Origin: Slackia heliotrinireducens DSM 20476
GTDB lineage: Bacteria; Actinomycetota; Coriobacteriia; Coriobacteriales; Eggerthellaceae
Direction of reading: 5' to 3'
Assembly (NCBI RefSeq): GCF_000023885.1
Contig: NC_013165.1
Span: forward strand, 2,604,001 to 2,668,000
DNA length: 64,000 bases
Positions 42,073-50,439 of the stretch are shown one piece after another (position 1 is the stretch's first letter; each line of letters begins with the position of its first letter). The notes beneath the pieces were generated by a model that saw only the letters and a list, made by a program, of their open reading frames with translations, had not been told where the DNA came from and made no database searches. The translations under genes and the position numbers were made by a program.

Positions 42073-42215
42073 AGCTGGTCTCCTCTTCATGGGGTTTCCT
42101 GTAAGAACCATGGTAGAGGGGGAAGCTGAATCGAACCTGAAACGCAGATTACAGAACGGTGCCCCGTGCGCAACGAAAAGCGCACGGGGCACCGGTTGAG
42201 GCTATGCCGTAGTTC

Positions 42216-43394
42216 TTAGTGATGGAACAGACGCATGCCCGTGAAGGCCATGGCGATGCCGTACTTGTTGGCGGTTTCGACCACATGGTCATCGCGGATG
42301 GAGCCGCCCGGCTCGGCGATGTAGCACACGCCGGACTTGCGAGCACGTTCGACGTTGTCGCCGAAGGGGAAGAACGCGTCGGATCCGACGGAAACGCCGG
42401 TCTGGGTGGCGATCCACTCCTTCTTCTCCTCGGCAGTCAGCGGTTCGGGCTTCACCTTGAAGATCTGCTGCCACTCGCCCTCGCGCAGGACGTCTTCCCA
42501 CTCGTCGCTGGTGTAGACGTCGATGGCGTTGTCGCGGTTCGGACGGCGGATGTCGTCGACGAACTGCAGCCCCAGAACCTTCGGATGCTGGCGCATGTAC
42601 CAATTGTCAGCCTTGCTGCCAGCCAGACGCGTGCAGTGGATGCGGCTCTGCTGACCCGCACCGACGCCGATGGCCATGCCATCTTTGACGTAGCAGACCG
42701 AGTTGGACTGCGTGTACTTGAGGGTGATGAGAGAAATGATCAGGTCGATGACCGCCTGCTCGGGCAGGTCCTTGTTCTCGGTCACCATGTTGGAGAGCAG
42801 CTCGCGGTCGATCTTGAAGTTGTTGTGGCCCTGCTGGAACGTGATACCGAAAACGTCCTTGAACTCCAGTTCGGCGGGAGTGTATTCGGGGTCGATCTGC
42901 ACCACGTTGAACTTGCCGCCCTTCTTGGTGGTGAGGATTTCCAGCGCCTCATCGGTGTAGCCGGGTGCGATGATGCCGTCGCTCACCTCAAGCTTCAGGT
43001 AACGGGCCACGTCGGCGTCGCACACATCGGACAGGGCCGCCCAGTCGCCGTAGGAGCACAGGCGGTCGGCGCCGCGAGCGCGAATGTATGCGCAGGCGAT
43101 GGGGCTGAGTTCGCCTTCCTGGTCGACGAAATAGATCTTGCGGTCCAGGTCGGTCAGAGGCAGGCCCACGGCAGCGCCGGCAGGGCTGACGTGCTTGAAG
43201 GATGCCGCCGCGGGCAGGCCGGTGGCTTCCTTCAGCTCTTTAACCAGCTGCCAGGAGTTGAAGGCGTCGAGGAAGTTGATGAAGCCGGGCTTGCCGTTGA
43301 GCACCTCGATCGGCAGATCGCCGCCTTCACGCATGAAGATGCGGGCAGGCTTCTGGTTAGGGTTCATGCCATATTTGAGTTCGAGCTCGTTCAC
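42216..43394 (-). CDS. standalone AICAR transformylase (PurH C-terminal domain homologue)
   Basis: 392 aa, only the transformylase half of classical PurH; the N-terminal IMP cyclohydrolase domain is absent. The catalytic Lys-His pair is K67-H68 in SFKHVSPAGAA. DVFGITFQQGHNNFKI, KYTQSNSVCYVKDGMAIG and SDAFFPFGDN are conserved blocks. It formylates AICAR to FAICAR with 10-formyl-THF. The last ring closure is supplied by purO, which ends 11 bp upstream in the same operon. Confidence 0.93.
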   Translation of the reverse strand: MNELELKYGMNPNQKPARIFMREGGDLPIEVLNGKPGFINFLDAFNSWQLVKELKEATGLPAAASFKHVSPAGAAVGLPLTDLDRKIYFVDQEGELSPIACAYIRARGADRLCSYGDWAALSDVCDADVARYLKLEVSDGIIAPGYTDEALEILTTKKGGKFNVVQIDPEYTPAELEFKDVFGITFQQGHNNFKIDRELLSNMVTENKDLPEQAVIDLIISLITLKYTQSNSVCYVKDGMAIGVGAGQQSRIHCTRLAGSKADNWYMRQHPKVLGLQFVDDIRRPNRDNAIDVYTSDEWEDVLREGEWQQIFKVKPEPLTAEEKKEWIATQTGVSVGSDAFFPFGDNVERARKSGVCYIAEPGGSIRDDHVVETANKYGIAMAFTGMRLFHH

Positions 43395-43405
43395 GGGGGT
43401 TCTCC

Positions 43406-44032
43406 TTACTCGTGCTTGTTGAAAATCTTGACTTCACCTGCGACGTTGGTGTACAGCGATACCTTGTTGTCGTCGTTGAGCGCAGCCCATACCGCATCGG
43501 GCTCGGGCATGGTCACCGGAATAGGCTCGCCCGCGAAGGTGGGCAGCGGGTTGCCGTCACCCTGGTAGGTGCTGATAAAGTAGCCGCAGCCCTCGTCAAC
43601 GCCTTCGTAGGCGAAGAACTCGCGGACGCAGCGGCCGTCGACATGTTTGAGGATGGAGAGTTCGAAGGTGCCGTCGCCATTGATGATGGCGGAAATGCGG
43701 GGCGTGAAGTTCGGAGCATCAGGCTCGTATTCGCGGGCCATGCAGCCGTCGCGGAAGCTGCCCTTCTCCACGATGGTGTCGGTCTGGTCGCCGTTGGTAA
43801 CAACCAGGGCATCACCCATGGTGCGCACGGGATGGTAGATGATCAGGCTGGGGTCTGCCAACAGGGCGGGATCGTAGGCTTCGGTGCGAATGCCGTCCTC
43901 GGTCTCCACGAAGATGCGGTTGCGGCTGTTGACGCTGCGCCCCATGATCCAGTAGTAGACGCGGTCCTTGCCCACGACGATGCCACGTCCCGGGTAAGGA
44001 TTGTTCTCAAGAATGTCTACGAGATTCTGCAT
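43406..44032 (-). CDS. purO: IMP cyclohydrolase, archaeal-type PurO
   Basis: 208 aa. NPYPGRGIVVGKDRVYYWIM, GRSVNSRNRIF and the following beta-rich body match archaeal PurO, not the PurH N-terminal domain. It closes FAICAR to IMP, the final de novo purine step. It pairs with the downstream transformylase, so the two replace bifunctional PurH. A hairpin (GGCAAGCC 44095-44102 with GGCTTGCC 44117-44124) lies in the leader on this strand and could attenuate transcription. Confidence 0.92.
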   Translation of the reverse strand: MQNLVDILENNPYPGRGIVVGKDRVYYWIMGRSVNSRNRIFVETEDGIRTEAYDPALLADPSLIIYHPVRTMGDALVVTNGDQTDTIVEKGSFRDGCMAREYEPDAPNFTPRISAIINGDGTFELSILKHVDGRCVREFFAYEGVDEGCGYFISTYQGDGNPLPTFAGEPIPVTMPEPDAVWAALNDDNKVSLYTNVAGEVKIFNKHE

Positions 44033-44727
44033 GCTGCTCCCTTCAAACGGTTATCTACGCCTTATCGCCGAAGCGAGGTTGCCCATATAACGAAGGCAAG
44101 CCACTTCGTTCGATTCGGCTTGCCCAGACGGTCGGCATACTATGGAATGCGCTGTTCCCCCGTGGTTGTTCCACTTTGTTCCGTCAGTCACAGCACATAT
44201 GATTACGCGGAAAGTGTATCACACGGCCCTCCCCGAACGGCACACCATCGGCAAGCAATATTAAATCGCCTTTTTCTCACAATTTACGAACACATGTTCC
44301 TATTTTTGTGATAGAATCCCATCAACATATTGAAGACACGGCCTTATACGTGCCGTCGCAGCGCCCGCCTGAAGGCATGCGGTCGGCGCATCGGGCACAG
44401 CTTCGAAACCCTGTTGAAAATCCTGTACATATACCCACCCGGCTTCCCGGGTTTGGTGCTGTACGCGCTCATTCACGAAACGGAGGTATGACATGAGCAT
44501 CGAAACCACCCATACACGCATACGTTGCCGCAAAAGCGAATCTGGCATCGCACAATCTGGTTGCGGCAGTTCAGCCAAGTTGCCTAGCGCCGTTTCAGAA
44601 CGCGCACCCATGCGCACGCGGGCAACAATGCGACTACGTTTGACTTCGAAGACCGCTTCAAGAAAGAGCAGAGGCAATCTTCAGGAGTGCAATGCTGCAA
44701 AACAACCCCGTACAGAAGGATTCAGAT
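44033..44727. other. region with purO leader, SOS promoter and a transcript lacking a clear gene
   Basis: After the purO leader (44033-~44260) comes the SOS promoter (44287-44317). From 44318 to 44727 no frame is convincing. A frame from ATG 44493 has a strong GGAGGT site but unusual composition, and protein-like fragments appear in the other frames (HNLVAAVQPSCLAPFQNAH; TFDFEDRFKKEQ). That fits a decayed or rapidly evolving SOS gene, with low certainty. Confidence 0.35.
44287..44317 (+). promoter_or_regulatory. LexA (SOS) box overlapping a promoter
   Basis: CGAACACATGTTCC (44287-44300) fits the Gram-positive LexA consensus CGAAC-RNRY-GTTYC exactly. It covers the -35 position of an extended -10, TGATAGAAT (44309-44317). 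Such placement means LexA repression and DNA-damage induction of what follows. Confidence 0.75.
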
Positions 44728-45021
44728 ATGGGCAGCAAAAAGCGTTCGGCCCGCGCCAAGCAGGTCGCCGAGTTCAAAGCGTCATTGGGCGGTATGGATG
44801 ACGTGTTCGGACGCGAGGAGCGCCGACGCATCGCTGCGTCCGAAGAGAAGGAAGCGGCACTGCGTCGCAAAGCCTGTGAATCGAAGAACCGGTATTCCTG
44901 TAAAAGCGATGCCGATCAGGCCATCCTCTCCTGCGCGGCATACGGAACCACAGGGCTCCATGCGTACCGATGCCCCTATTGCAACGGATGGCATCTGACC
45001 TCGAAGCCCGAACGCCGTTAG
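44728..45021 (+). CDS. small protein with C-terminal Cys/His motif
   Basis: 97 aa from ATG 44728, with AGAAGGA upstream. The N-terminal half is Lys/Arg/Glu-rich and helical. The C-terminal part is KACESKNRYSCKSDADQ, AILSCAAYGTTGLHAY and RCPYCNGWHLTSKPERR. The YRCPYCxGWHLTS ending recurs in small actinobacterial and phage-associated proteins of unknown function and probably binds zinc. It is the first clear gene downstream of the SOS promoter, so damage-inducible expression is likely if the transcript reaches it. Confidence 0.7.
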   Translation: MGSKKRSARAKQVAEFKASLGGMDDVFGREERRRIAASEEKEAALRRKACESKNRYSCKSDADQAILSCAAYGTTGLHAYRCPYCNGWHLTSKPERR

Positions 45022-45151
45022 AAAAAGCCGGGCAAACGCACCGCACAACACCATAGCAGCATGCCGATTCGACCCGAAGCGACATGGGGTCGGTCTAGGC
45101 TGCGCCGCCCAAAAGCCCGTCACAACACAGATAATCACCTCGATTGCGCGT

Positions 45152-45170
45152 TATAGAATCTTATTCTATA
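45152..45170. promoter_or_regulatory. palindromic TetR operator
   Basis: TATAGAATCTTATTCTATA is a perfect 8+3+8 inverted repeat. It overlaps the TATACT -10-like box (45167-45172), 35 bp ahead of the TetR start. It is the likely autoregulatory operator. Confidence 0.75.
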
Positions 45171-45204
45171 CTGCGTTTCGAGCAAAAGTTATAGGAGGTA
45201 AACT

Positions 45205-45798
45205 ATGCCGAAGACGACGCCGGACATCAGGCGCGAAGCATTCGTCCAAGCAGGCATAGCCCTGTTCACGGAGCGAAGGTACGGGGACGTTTCCGTTCGA
45301 GACGTGCTTGACGCCGTCGGCGTCCGCACGGCTTCGCCAAGCGTCTTCTACTACTACTTCAAGGACAAACAGAGCCTGTACCGCACATGCATCGAGACGG
45401 TCGCCTCGTCGTACGTCGAGGCGCTTGAGCAGGCTTTCGACGTCGACGACCCCTTGGATAGGCAGATACGTGCCGCCTATAAGATTATGGCCGACAGCAT
45501 GGCCCGCACACAGGGTGCGCTCGGAGCAGGGCAGCCATCTCAGCCGTTTCTGCTCGAGGCGCGCGAACGCGTCACCCAACGCTGCGCTTCGCTTATCGAA
45601 AAGCTGCTGATTCGCGAGAACCCGGACATGCCGCGGCACGAGACCCAAACAACCGCACTGTTCCTGGCCGGAGGCATGGGCCAGGTCATGTGGTCATGGC
45701 AGGCAAGCCACCCAGAAGGCGCCGACGACAGAAGCCTCGATGGCACCATGCGGACCCTTGAGGCGCTAACCGACGCATTCACACCCCATTTGCACTGA
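45205..45798 (+). CDS. TetR/AcrR-family regulator
   Basis: 197 aa, ATG after ATAGGAGGTAAACT. The N-terminal helix-turn-helix is DVSVRDVLDAVGVRTASPSVFYYYFKDKQ. The C-terminal ligand domain (from ~60) is variable and ends LDGTMRTLEALTDAF. It probably represses itself and the methyltransferase 27 bp downstream through the 45152-45170 palindrome. Confidence 0.92.
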   Translation: MPKTTPDIRREAFVQAGIALFTERRYGDVSVRDVLDAVGVRTASPSVFYYYFKDKQSLYRTCIETVASSYVEALEQAFDVDDPLDRQIRAAYKIMADSMARTQGALGAGQPSQPFLLEARERVTQRCASLIEKLLIRENPDMPRHETQTTALFLAGGMGQVMWSWQASHPEGADDRSLDGTMRTLEALTDAFTPHLH

Positions 45799-45825
45799 CC
45801 CGTTCGAACACCGAAAGGAATAATC

Positions 45826-46629
45826 GTGGCCGAACTCAACACCGTCTCTGAAACACTCTTCGTCCCCTTGGCCGGACGCATCCAGATAAGCCAACAGAAG
45901 CCCAACATACTGCACGACGCCAAAGCCCTCGAGCTGAAATCCAGGGTGCCTGCCGAACTGCTCAACAAGGGCAAGCAAAGCCAATACACCCTGGTGGCAA
46001 GCGCATCGCGCGCTGCGAACCTCGATCGCTACATCCAGACGTTCAGACTAAGGCACCCCGATGGGGTCATCGCCCAAATCGGATGCGGTCTGGAAACCGC
46101 GTTCTACCGCAACGACGACGGATACGCTGTCTTCTACGAAATAGATCTGCCCGAGGTCATCGAATTCCGCCGCGAAGTGCTTGGAGAAACCGAGCGCGAC
46201 CGCTGCATTCCAGGATCTGCATTCGAGCTGGGCTGGATCAAACAGATCCGCCAAGATTTCCCCACCGCACCCGTTCTGGTGGTTGCCGGCGGCCTGTTCT
46301 ACTACTTCGAGAAGGAAGCCGTGGTCACGCTACTGCGCCAGTTGAAGAATTTCGGACCCATCGAAACCGTTTTCGACACCGTCAACAGCACTGGCATGAA
46401 GTTTATGGATGGCTACATGAAACAGCTTGGCCACGAGGATGCCAAGATGTTCTTCTATGTCGACAATGCCGCTGAACTCGGCAATGAATTGGACGGCGTC
46501 CTCTCGGCCGACGAGGAGCCGTATTACCGGTCGATTCCACGCAAGGGTCTCGGGCTCGATACGAAGTTCAGGATGGTGTTCTCGGACCGGTTCAACATGG
46601 TGAAGATGGTGCACCTGAAGCTGGCATGA
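45826..46629 (+). CDS. SAM-dependent O-methyltransferase (LCM/PPM-like class)
   Basis: 267 aa from GTG 45826 with GAAAGGA upstream. VIAQIGCGLETAFYRNDD is the SAM-binding loop and VFYEIDLPEVIEFRREVLGE the acidic beta2 region, as in the leucine carboxyl-methyltransferase/TcmP family. VLVVAGGLFYYFEKEAV follows. These act on carboxyl or hydroxyl groups of small molecules or polyketides; the substrate is unknown. Its position right after a TetR gene with its own operator suggests induction by a ligand, perhaps detoxification. Confidence 0.87.
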   Translation: MAELNTVSETLFVPLAGRIQISQQKPNILHDAKALELKSRVPAELLNKGKQSQYTLVASASRAANLDRYIQTFRLRHPDGVIAQIGCGLETAFYRNDDGYAVFYEIDLPEVIEFRREVLGETERDRCIPGSAFELGWIKQIRQDFPTAPVLVVAGGLFYYFEKEAVVTLLRQLKNFGPIETVFDTVNSTGMKFMDGYMKQLGHEDAKMFFYVDNAAELGNELDGVLSADEEPYYRSIPRKGLGLDTKFRMVFSDRFNMVKMVHLKLA

Positions 46630-46644
46630 CGCAACATCGGCAGG

Positions 46645-47568
46645 TTACGACGCCCTCAGGCCTGCCCTGTACCTCAGGGCCGCATCGGCCACGACGAAAG
46701 ACAGACCCGCCCAGATGCACGCGAAGCAGACCGCATGGGCCAAAGTGAACGGTTCACCGAACACGAACACGCCTATGATGAGCTGCAGCGTCGGCGATAC
46801 GTACTGGATGAACCCGAGAGATGCCAGCGGGATCTTATTCGCGGCAGCCGAAAACAGCATGAGCGGAATTGCCGTCACCGGTCCGCCCAGTATCAGCAGC
46901 GCAGTGGTTTTCCATCCTGCAACGCTCGATACGTCGCCGAAAAACGCATGGGTTCCCGTAATGTGCGCTACCGTTATCGCCAAGCCGATGGCAATCGGCA
47001 GTGTAATCGTGTTCTCTACCGCCAAGGCTTCGAAGGACGGATAGCCACCGTGCTTCTTGATGGCGCCGTACACGCCGAAGCTGATTGCCAGGGCAAAAGC
47101 CAGCCAGGGGAACCGACCGTATGACACAGTGAAATAGGTCACGCCCAAAGTGCACAAAACCACGGCGATACACTGCATAGGCGTCAGACGCTCCTTGAAC
47201 GCCACGCGTCCGATGAGAACGGAGACCAGCGGGTTTATGTAATATCCCAGCGCAGCTTCGACCACGTAGCCGTTGTTCACGCCCCATATGTACATGCCCC
47301 AGTTCGTGGCGATGATCAGGGCGGCAGGCAGCAGATGGGCCCAGCCGCGACGATTGCTCAGCAACCTGTAAGGATGCAGACGAAGGACGGCGCACACCAC
47401 GATTGCAGTTGCGAAGCACCAGATGATGCGATGGCAGATGATCTCGATGGAGTTGACGTCGACGAGCATCTTCCAGTACAAAGGGAACAGGCCCCAAAGG
47501 ATATAGCATGCCAGACCGGCCAACGTGCCCGTTCGTTCCTCCCGCATATCCGCCTGCCCAGCCGCCAC
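46645..47568 (-). CDS. rarD: EamA-family transporter, RarD type
   Basis: About 307 aa and 10 membrane helices. The RarD-like start GTLAGLACYILWGLFPLYWK, then EIICHRIIW, NWGMYIWGVNNGYVVEAALG, YYINPLVSVLIG and QYVSPTLQLIIGVFVF are diagnostic. I chose GTG 47568 (AGGGGAG five bases upstream); ATG 47586 is possible. The transported metabolite is unknown. It ends 15 bp past the convergent methyltransferase gene. Confidence 0.9.
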   Translation of the reverse strand: MAAGQADMREERTGTLAGLACYILWGLFPLYWKMLVDVNSIEIICHRIIWCFATAIVVCAVLRLHPYRLLSNRRGWAHLLPAALIIATNWGMYIWGVNNGYVVEAALGYYINPLVSVLIGRVAFKERLTPMQCIAVVLCTLGVTYFTVSYGRFPWLAFALAISFGVYGAIKKHGGYPSFEALAVENTITLPIAIGLAITVAHITGTHAFFGDVSSVAGWKTTALLILGGPVTAIPLMLFSAAANKIPLASLGFIQYVSPTLQLIIGVFVFGEPFTLAHAVCFACIWAGLSFVVADAALRYRAGLRAS

Positions 47569-47688
47569 TGGCGCTCCCCTCTTCATCAAGACGTTGCAGA
47601 AGGATACACGCACCGAATCTGGCGTTCGATGGAATTCGGGTTTTAGGTCAGCGAAATCCAGCCATCGGTCATACCTGAACCACGGGTT

Positions 47689-48927
47689 CTACATGCCGCG
47701 GAGCACACAGGTGAATGTGATTGAGCCGGATTTCCAACCGACCTTAATGGAGCCGCGGTATCGGGTGCAGATGCTTTCGGCAACCGACAGGCCGATGCCG
47801 TACCCCTGCTGGTTCTCATGGGATTCGTCTTCGCGGTAGAACCTGTCGAAGAAGCGTTTGTAGTCGACGTCGGCGCCATCGGCGTAGGTGTTGGAGACCA
47901 TGAGCGTGCAGCCGCGGCCGACGCGCTGAGGAATCAGGCGCACGCTGATGGTACCCAGCGGGTCGCAGTATTTGACGGAATTGTCCAGCAAAAGGCACGT
48001 AAGCTGTTCCAGCGATGCCGCCGTGCCGACGACGCTCACATGCTCGTCGAGGTTGGATTCCAGCATGACGCCGCGGGTCGAGGCCAGCGCGCGGAACGAC
48101 TCCACCGACTCGCCGACCACCTTTGTGGCATCGATTTCCGAAATATCGCCTTCGCTGATCTCGCGTTCGGCGCCGCGGGCGATGGTCATCAGGTCCCGGA
48201 CCATGCCATCAAGCCGGTCCACCTGGCGCAACGTGGACTGGGTCCATTCGGTTTCTCCGGAAATCATCTCGGTCACCTCGGTGTTCGCACGAATGACCGA
48301 AATAGGCGTCTTCAGCTCATGGCTTGCATTGGTCATGAACTTCTGCTGACGGCGGGCGTTTTCCACTTCGGGCTGGATGGCCCATCCGGACAGCACGACG
48401 ACGCAGACGAACGTTGCCAAAAGCGCGATAATGCTCACCAGGACGGTGTTGACTCCCGTGTTGTGGGCGATGGCCAGCTGGTACGAGTAGTCCAAAAACA
48501 CCACGATAGAGCCCCCGTCAGGCGTTGCTCCCTCCTTGTAGACATAGCCGTTCTTCTGGGAGAGGCCGGCCAGCTCGTTGGGGCTGGATGCCTCGTCGGC
48601 CATCTGGACTGCCGCATCCCAATCGATGGAAGCCACGTGGGTCAGGTCCACGTCCCTCACGTTGCCGTCGGCGTCGAAGAACACCGCGAAATAGCGCAAC
48701 CCTTCGAGCGCTTCCTGCTGATAGGGGGCATCATCGATGCTTTCTACCTTTGGCGCCACGCCGCCCGCCTCGATGATCACATCCAAGGTGCGCTCGGCCT
48801 GCTGCATGGTCGACGTCAAGGCTGCCACGTAAGACATGGTCCCCATGAAGCAGATGACGATGAAAAAGCTTACCATGAAGATGGCGATGAAGGTGCGGCG
48901 GAGCTTGGAAATGGATTCGGGCGTCAT
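47689..48927 (-). CDS. sensor histidine kinase
   Basis: 412 aa. Membrane helices at ~12-38 and ~160-181 flank a ~120-residue extracellular sensor. The phospho-acceptor is H203 in TNASHELKTPIS. The N-box is LLLDNSVKY and the G-box GYGIGLSVAESICTRY. It autophosphorylates and passes phosphate to the response regulator just upstream, with which its start overlaps (ATGA). The signal is unknown. Confidence 0.95.
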   Translation of the reverse strand: MTPESISKLRRTFIAIFMVSFFIVICFMGTMSYVAALTSTMQQAERTLDVIIEAGGVAPKVESIDDAPYQQEALEGLRYFAVFFDADGNVRDVDLTHVASIDWDAAVQMADEASSPNELAGLSQKNGYVYKEGATPDGGSIVVFLDYSYQLAIAHNTGVNTVLVSIIALLATFVCVVVLSGWAIQPEVENARRQQKFMTNASHELKTPISVIRANTEVTEMISGETEWTQSTLRQVDRLDGMVRDLMTIARGAEREISEGDISEIDATKVVGESVESFRALASTRGVMLESNLDEHVSVVGTAASLEQLTCLLLDNSVKYCDPLGTISVRLIPQRVGRGCTLMVSNTYADGADVDYKRFFDRFYREDESHENQQGYGIGLSVAESICTRYRGSIKVGWKSGSITFTCVLRGM

Positions 48928-49604
48928 TGCAGGTCGCCTTCCACCAACCGATATCCGGCCTCGCTGGACTTCACCATGACATTGGATTGGATGCCCTGCA
49001 GCTTGCTGCCGAGATAGCGAATGTACAGGTCGACCGTGGCAGCATCCGCATCATCTGCGGCGCCCCATACTCGACCCAGCAAAAAGTCCGCAGACAGGTC
49101 GCGGTCGGTATTCAGAATAAGCGTGCGCATGAGCTCGAATTCCTGATGCGAGAGACGCACGCTGTTGCAGGCCGCCAGCTCGAACGTCTCCGCATTCAGA
49201 CGGACATTGCCGAACGACAGGTTGCCAACGCCGTAATCGGTGTTTCGCCTGTCCAGCGATTTAATGCGCGCCACCAGCTCCTTCATGGCGAAGGGCTTTG
49301 ACAGGTAGTCGTCAGCGCCGGCCTCAAGACCAGCCACTCGGTCGTCGACCTCGGTTTTGGCCGTCAGCAGGAGAACCGGCGTCACATCGCCTTCTGCACG
49401 CATGTCCTTCAAAACGTCGAGGCCGCTTCTGTTCGGCATCATGATGTCAAGAACCACCACGTCATACCTGCTGCTGGCAAGCGCCTTTGACGCTTCCACC
49501 CCGTCAAAACACGAGGTCACATCGAAGCCCTGGTGCTTCAACACAGCGCTTACCGCTCGATTCAAATCGCGGGTATCTTCAGCGTAAAGGACTCTCGAAG
49601 ACAT
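48924..49604 (-). CDS. OmpR/PhoB-family response regulator
   Basis: 226 aa. The receiver domain has the phospho-acceptor D53 (VVVLDIMMP) and K in YLSKPF. The C-terminal winged helix contains LSHQEFELMRTLI and TVDLYIRYLGSKLQ. It overlaps its kinase gene by four bases, forming a standard two-component operon. Target genes are not evident here. Confidence 0.95.
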   Translation of the reverse strand: MSSRVLYAEDTRDLNRAVSAVLKHQGFDVTSCFDGVEASKALASSRYDVVVLDIMMPNRSGLDVLKDMRAEGDVTPVLLLTAKTEVDDRVAGLEAGADDYLSKPFAMKELVARIKSLDRRNTDYGVGNLSFGNVRLNAETFELAACNSVRLSHQEFELMRTLILNTDRDLSADFLLGRVWGAADDADAATVDLYIRYLGSKLQGIQSNVMVKSSEAGYRLVEGDLQ

Positions 49605-49637
49605 ATGCTTCCTTTCGTATGCAAGGCGCCGTGTGCG

Positions 49638-50303
49638 TTACCGCGCGGCGTTGCGGTCTTCCAAAATCAGGTCCCGAATCGCCTGCATGGACAGGTCGGT
49701 CGAGGCCAGCTCGTCAGCACAGCGTTTGAGCTCGGCCACGATGAGCCTCTCTTTGGCGGAGGGCTCCTTCTTGTATTTCATCTGGTGTTCGAGGGCCGCC
49801 CAAGACTCCATCGAGATGGTCCGCAGCTGGACCTCGACGAAGAAGCCGCCTGCGCGGGGCGTTCCCGGAGTCAGCAAGGCACAGCCGGCAGGCGCTCGTC
49901 CGTCGTTCGTTCGAAGGATAAGGTGCAGGCTGCGGTAGCCGTTGGACTTTGCCTCGCGGATGTAGTCCTTCTCCTCGAAGATCTCGAATCCGGGTAGGTC
50001 CCGCAAATGATCCCTCACCAGATACACGTCGCTCGGAAATGCACAGACCACCCGCACGCCGATGGCGTCGTGAATAGTCAAAAGCGCCGATGCGGCGGTT
50101 TCCGGAAGGCCACGGCGGCGGCATTTCTCGCGCATGGACTCTTCGGACTTGATGCGCGACACGCAATGGTCGACCGGACTGAGGCCCGATTCCATCTCCA
50201 AGCTCTGACCTAGGGTTTTTATTGAAGTTACTATTTCCTGACGCAAGGCTTCCATGACTTCGAGATTATCGCCGTAAATGGAATCGCGAATTTCGGTTTG
50301 CAC
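49638..50303 (-). CDS. small alarmone synthetase (RelQ-like GTP pyrophosphokinase)
   Basis: 221 aa from GTG 50303, supported by AGGAG 8 nt upstream. It has only the RelA/SpoT synthetase domain: SRIKSEESMREKCRRRG, HDAIGVRVVCAFPSDVY, EKDYIREAKSNGYRSLHLIL and VEVQLRTISMESWAALEHQM. It would transfer pyrophosphate from ATP to GDP or GTP, giving (p)ppGpp. A ~12-residue Gly/Pro insertion (GRAPAGCALLTPGTPRAGG) before the last block is longer than in typical RelQ. The response-regulator gene follows 33 bp downstream. Confidence 0.9.
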   Translation of the reverse strand: MQTEIRDSIYGDNLEVMEALRQEIVTSIKTLGQSLEMESGLSPVDHCVSRIKSEESMREKCRRRGLPETAASALLTIHDAIGVRVVCAFPSDVYLVRDHLRDLPGFEIFEEKDYIREAKSNGYRSLHLILRTNDGRAPAGCALLTPGTPRAGGFFVEVQLRTISMESWAALEHQMKYKKEPSAKERLIVAELKRCADELASTDLSMQAIRDLILEDRNAAR

Positions 50304-50439
50304 CAAAGCAGCTCCTGTCGGTTGATGCACATGTGGCGGATTCATCCTATCACAGCAGCCCGATCACCTTCAGGCGGTCAACGTATCGTTGCCAAACCCG
50401 TGGAGCGCCATCACAACCGAACGAGCCGGATGTCAGCCG

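Noticed and set aside
44095-44124. Hairpin upstream of purO considered as a purine riboswitch
   Set aside because: The conserved purine-riboswitch core is not present; only a simple stem is visible.
44308-44496. 62-codon frame right at the SOS promoter
   Set aside because: Its start lies within the -10 region, it has no ribosome site, and its composition is not protein-like.
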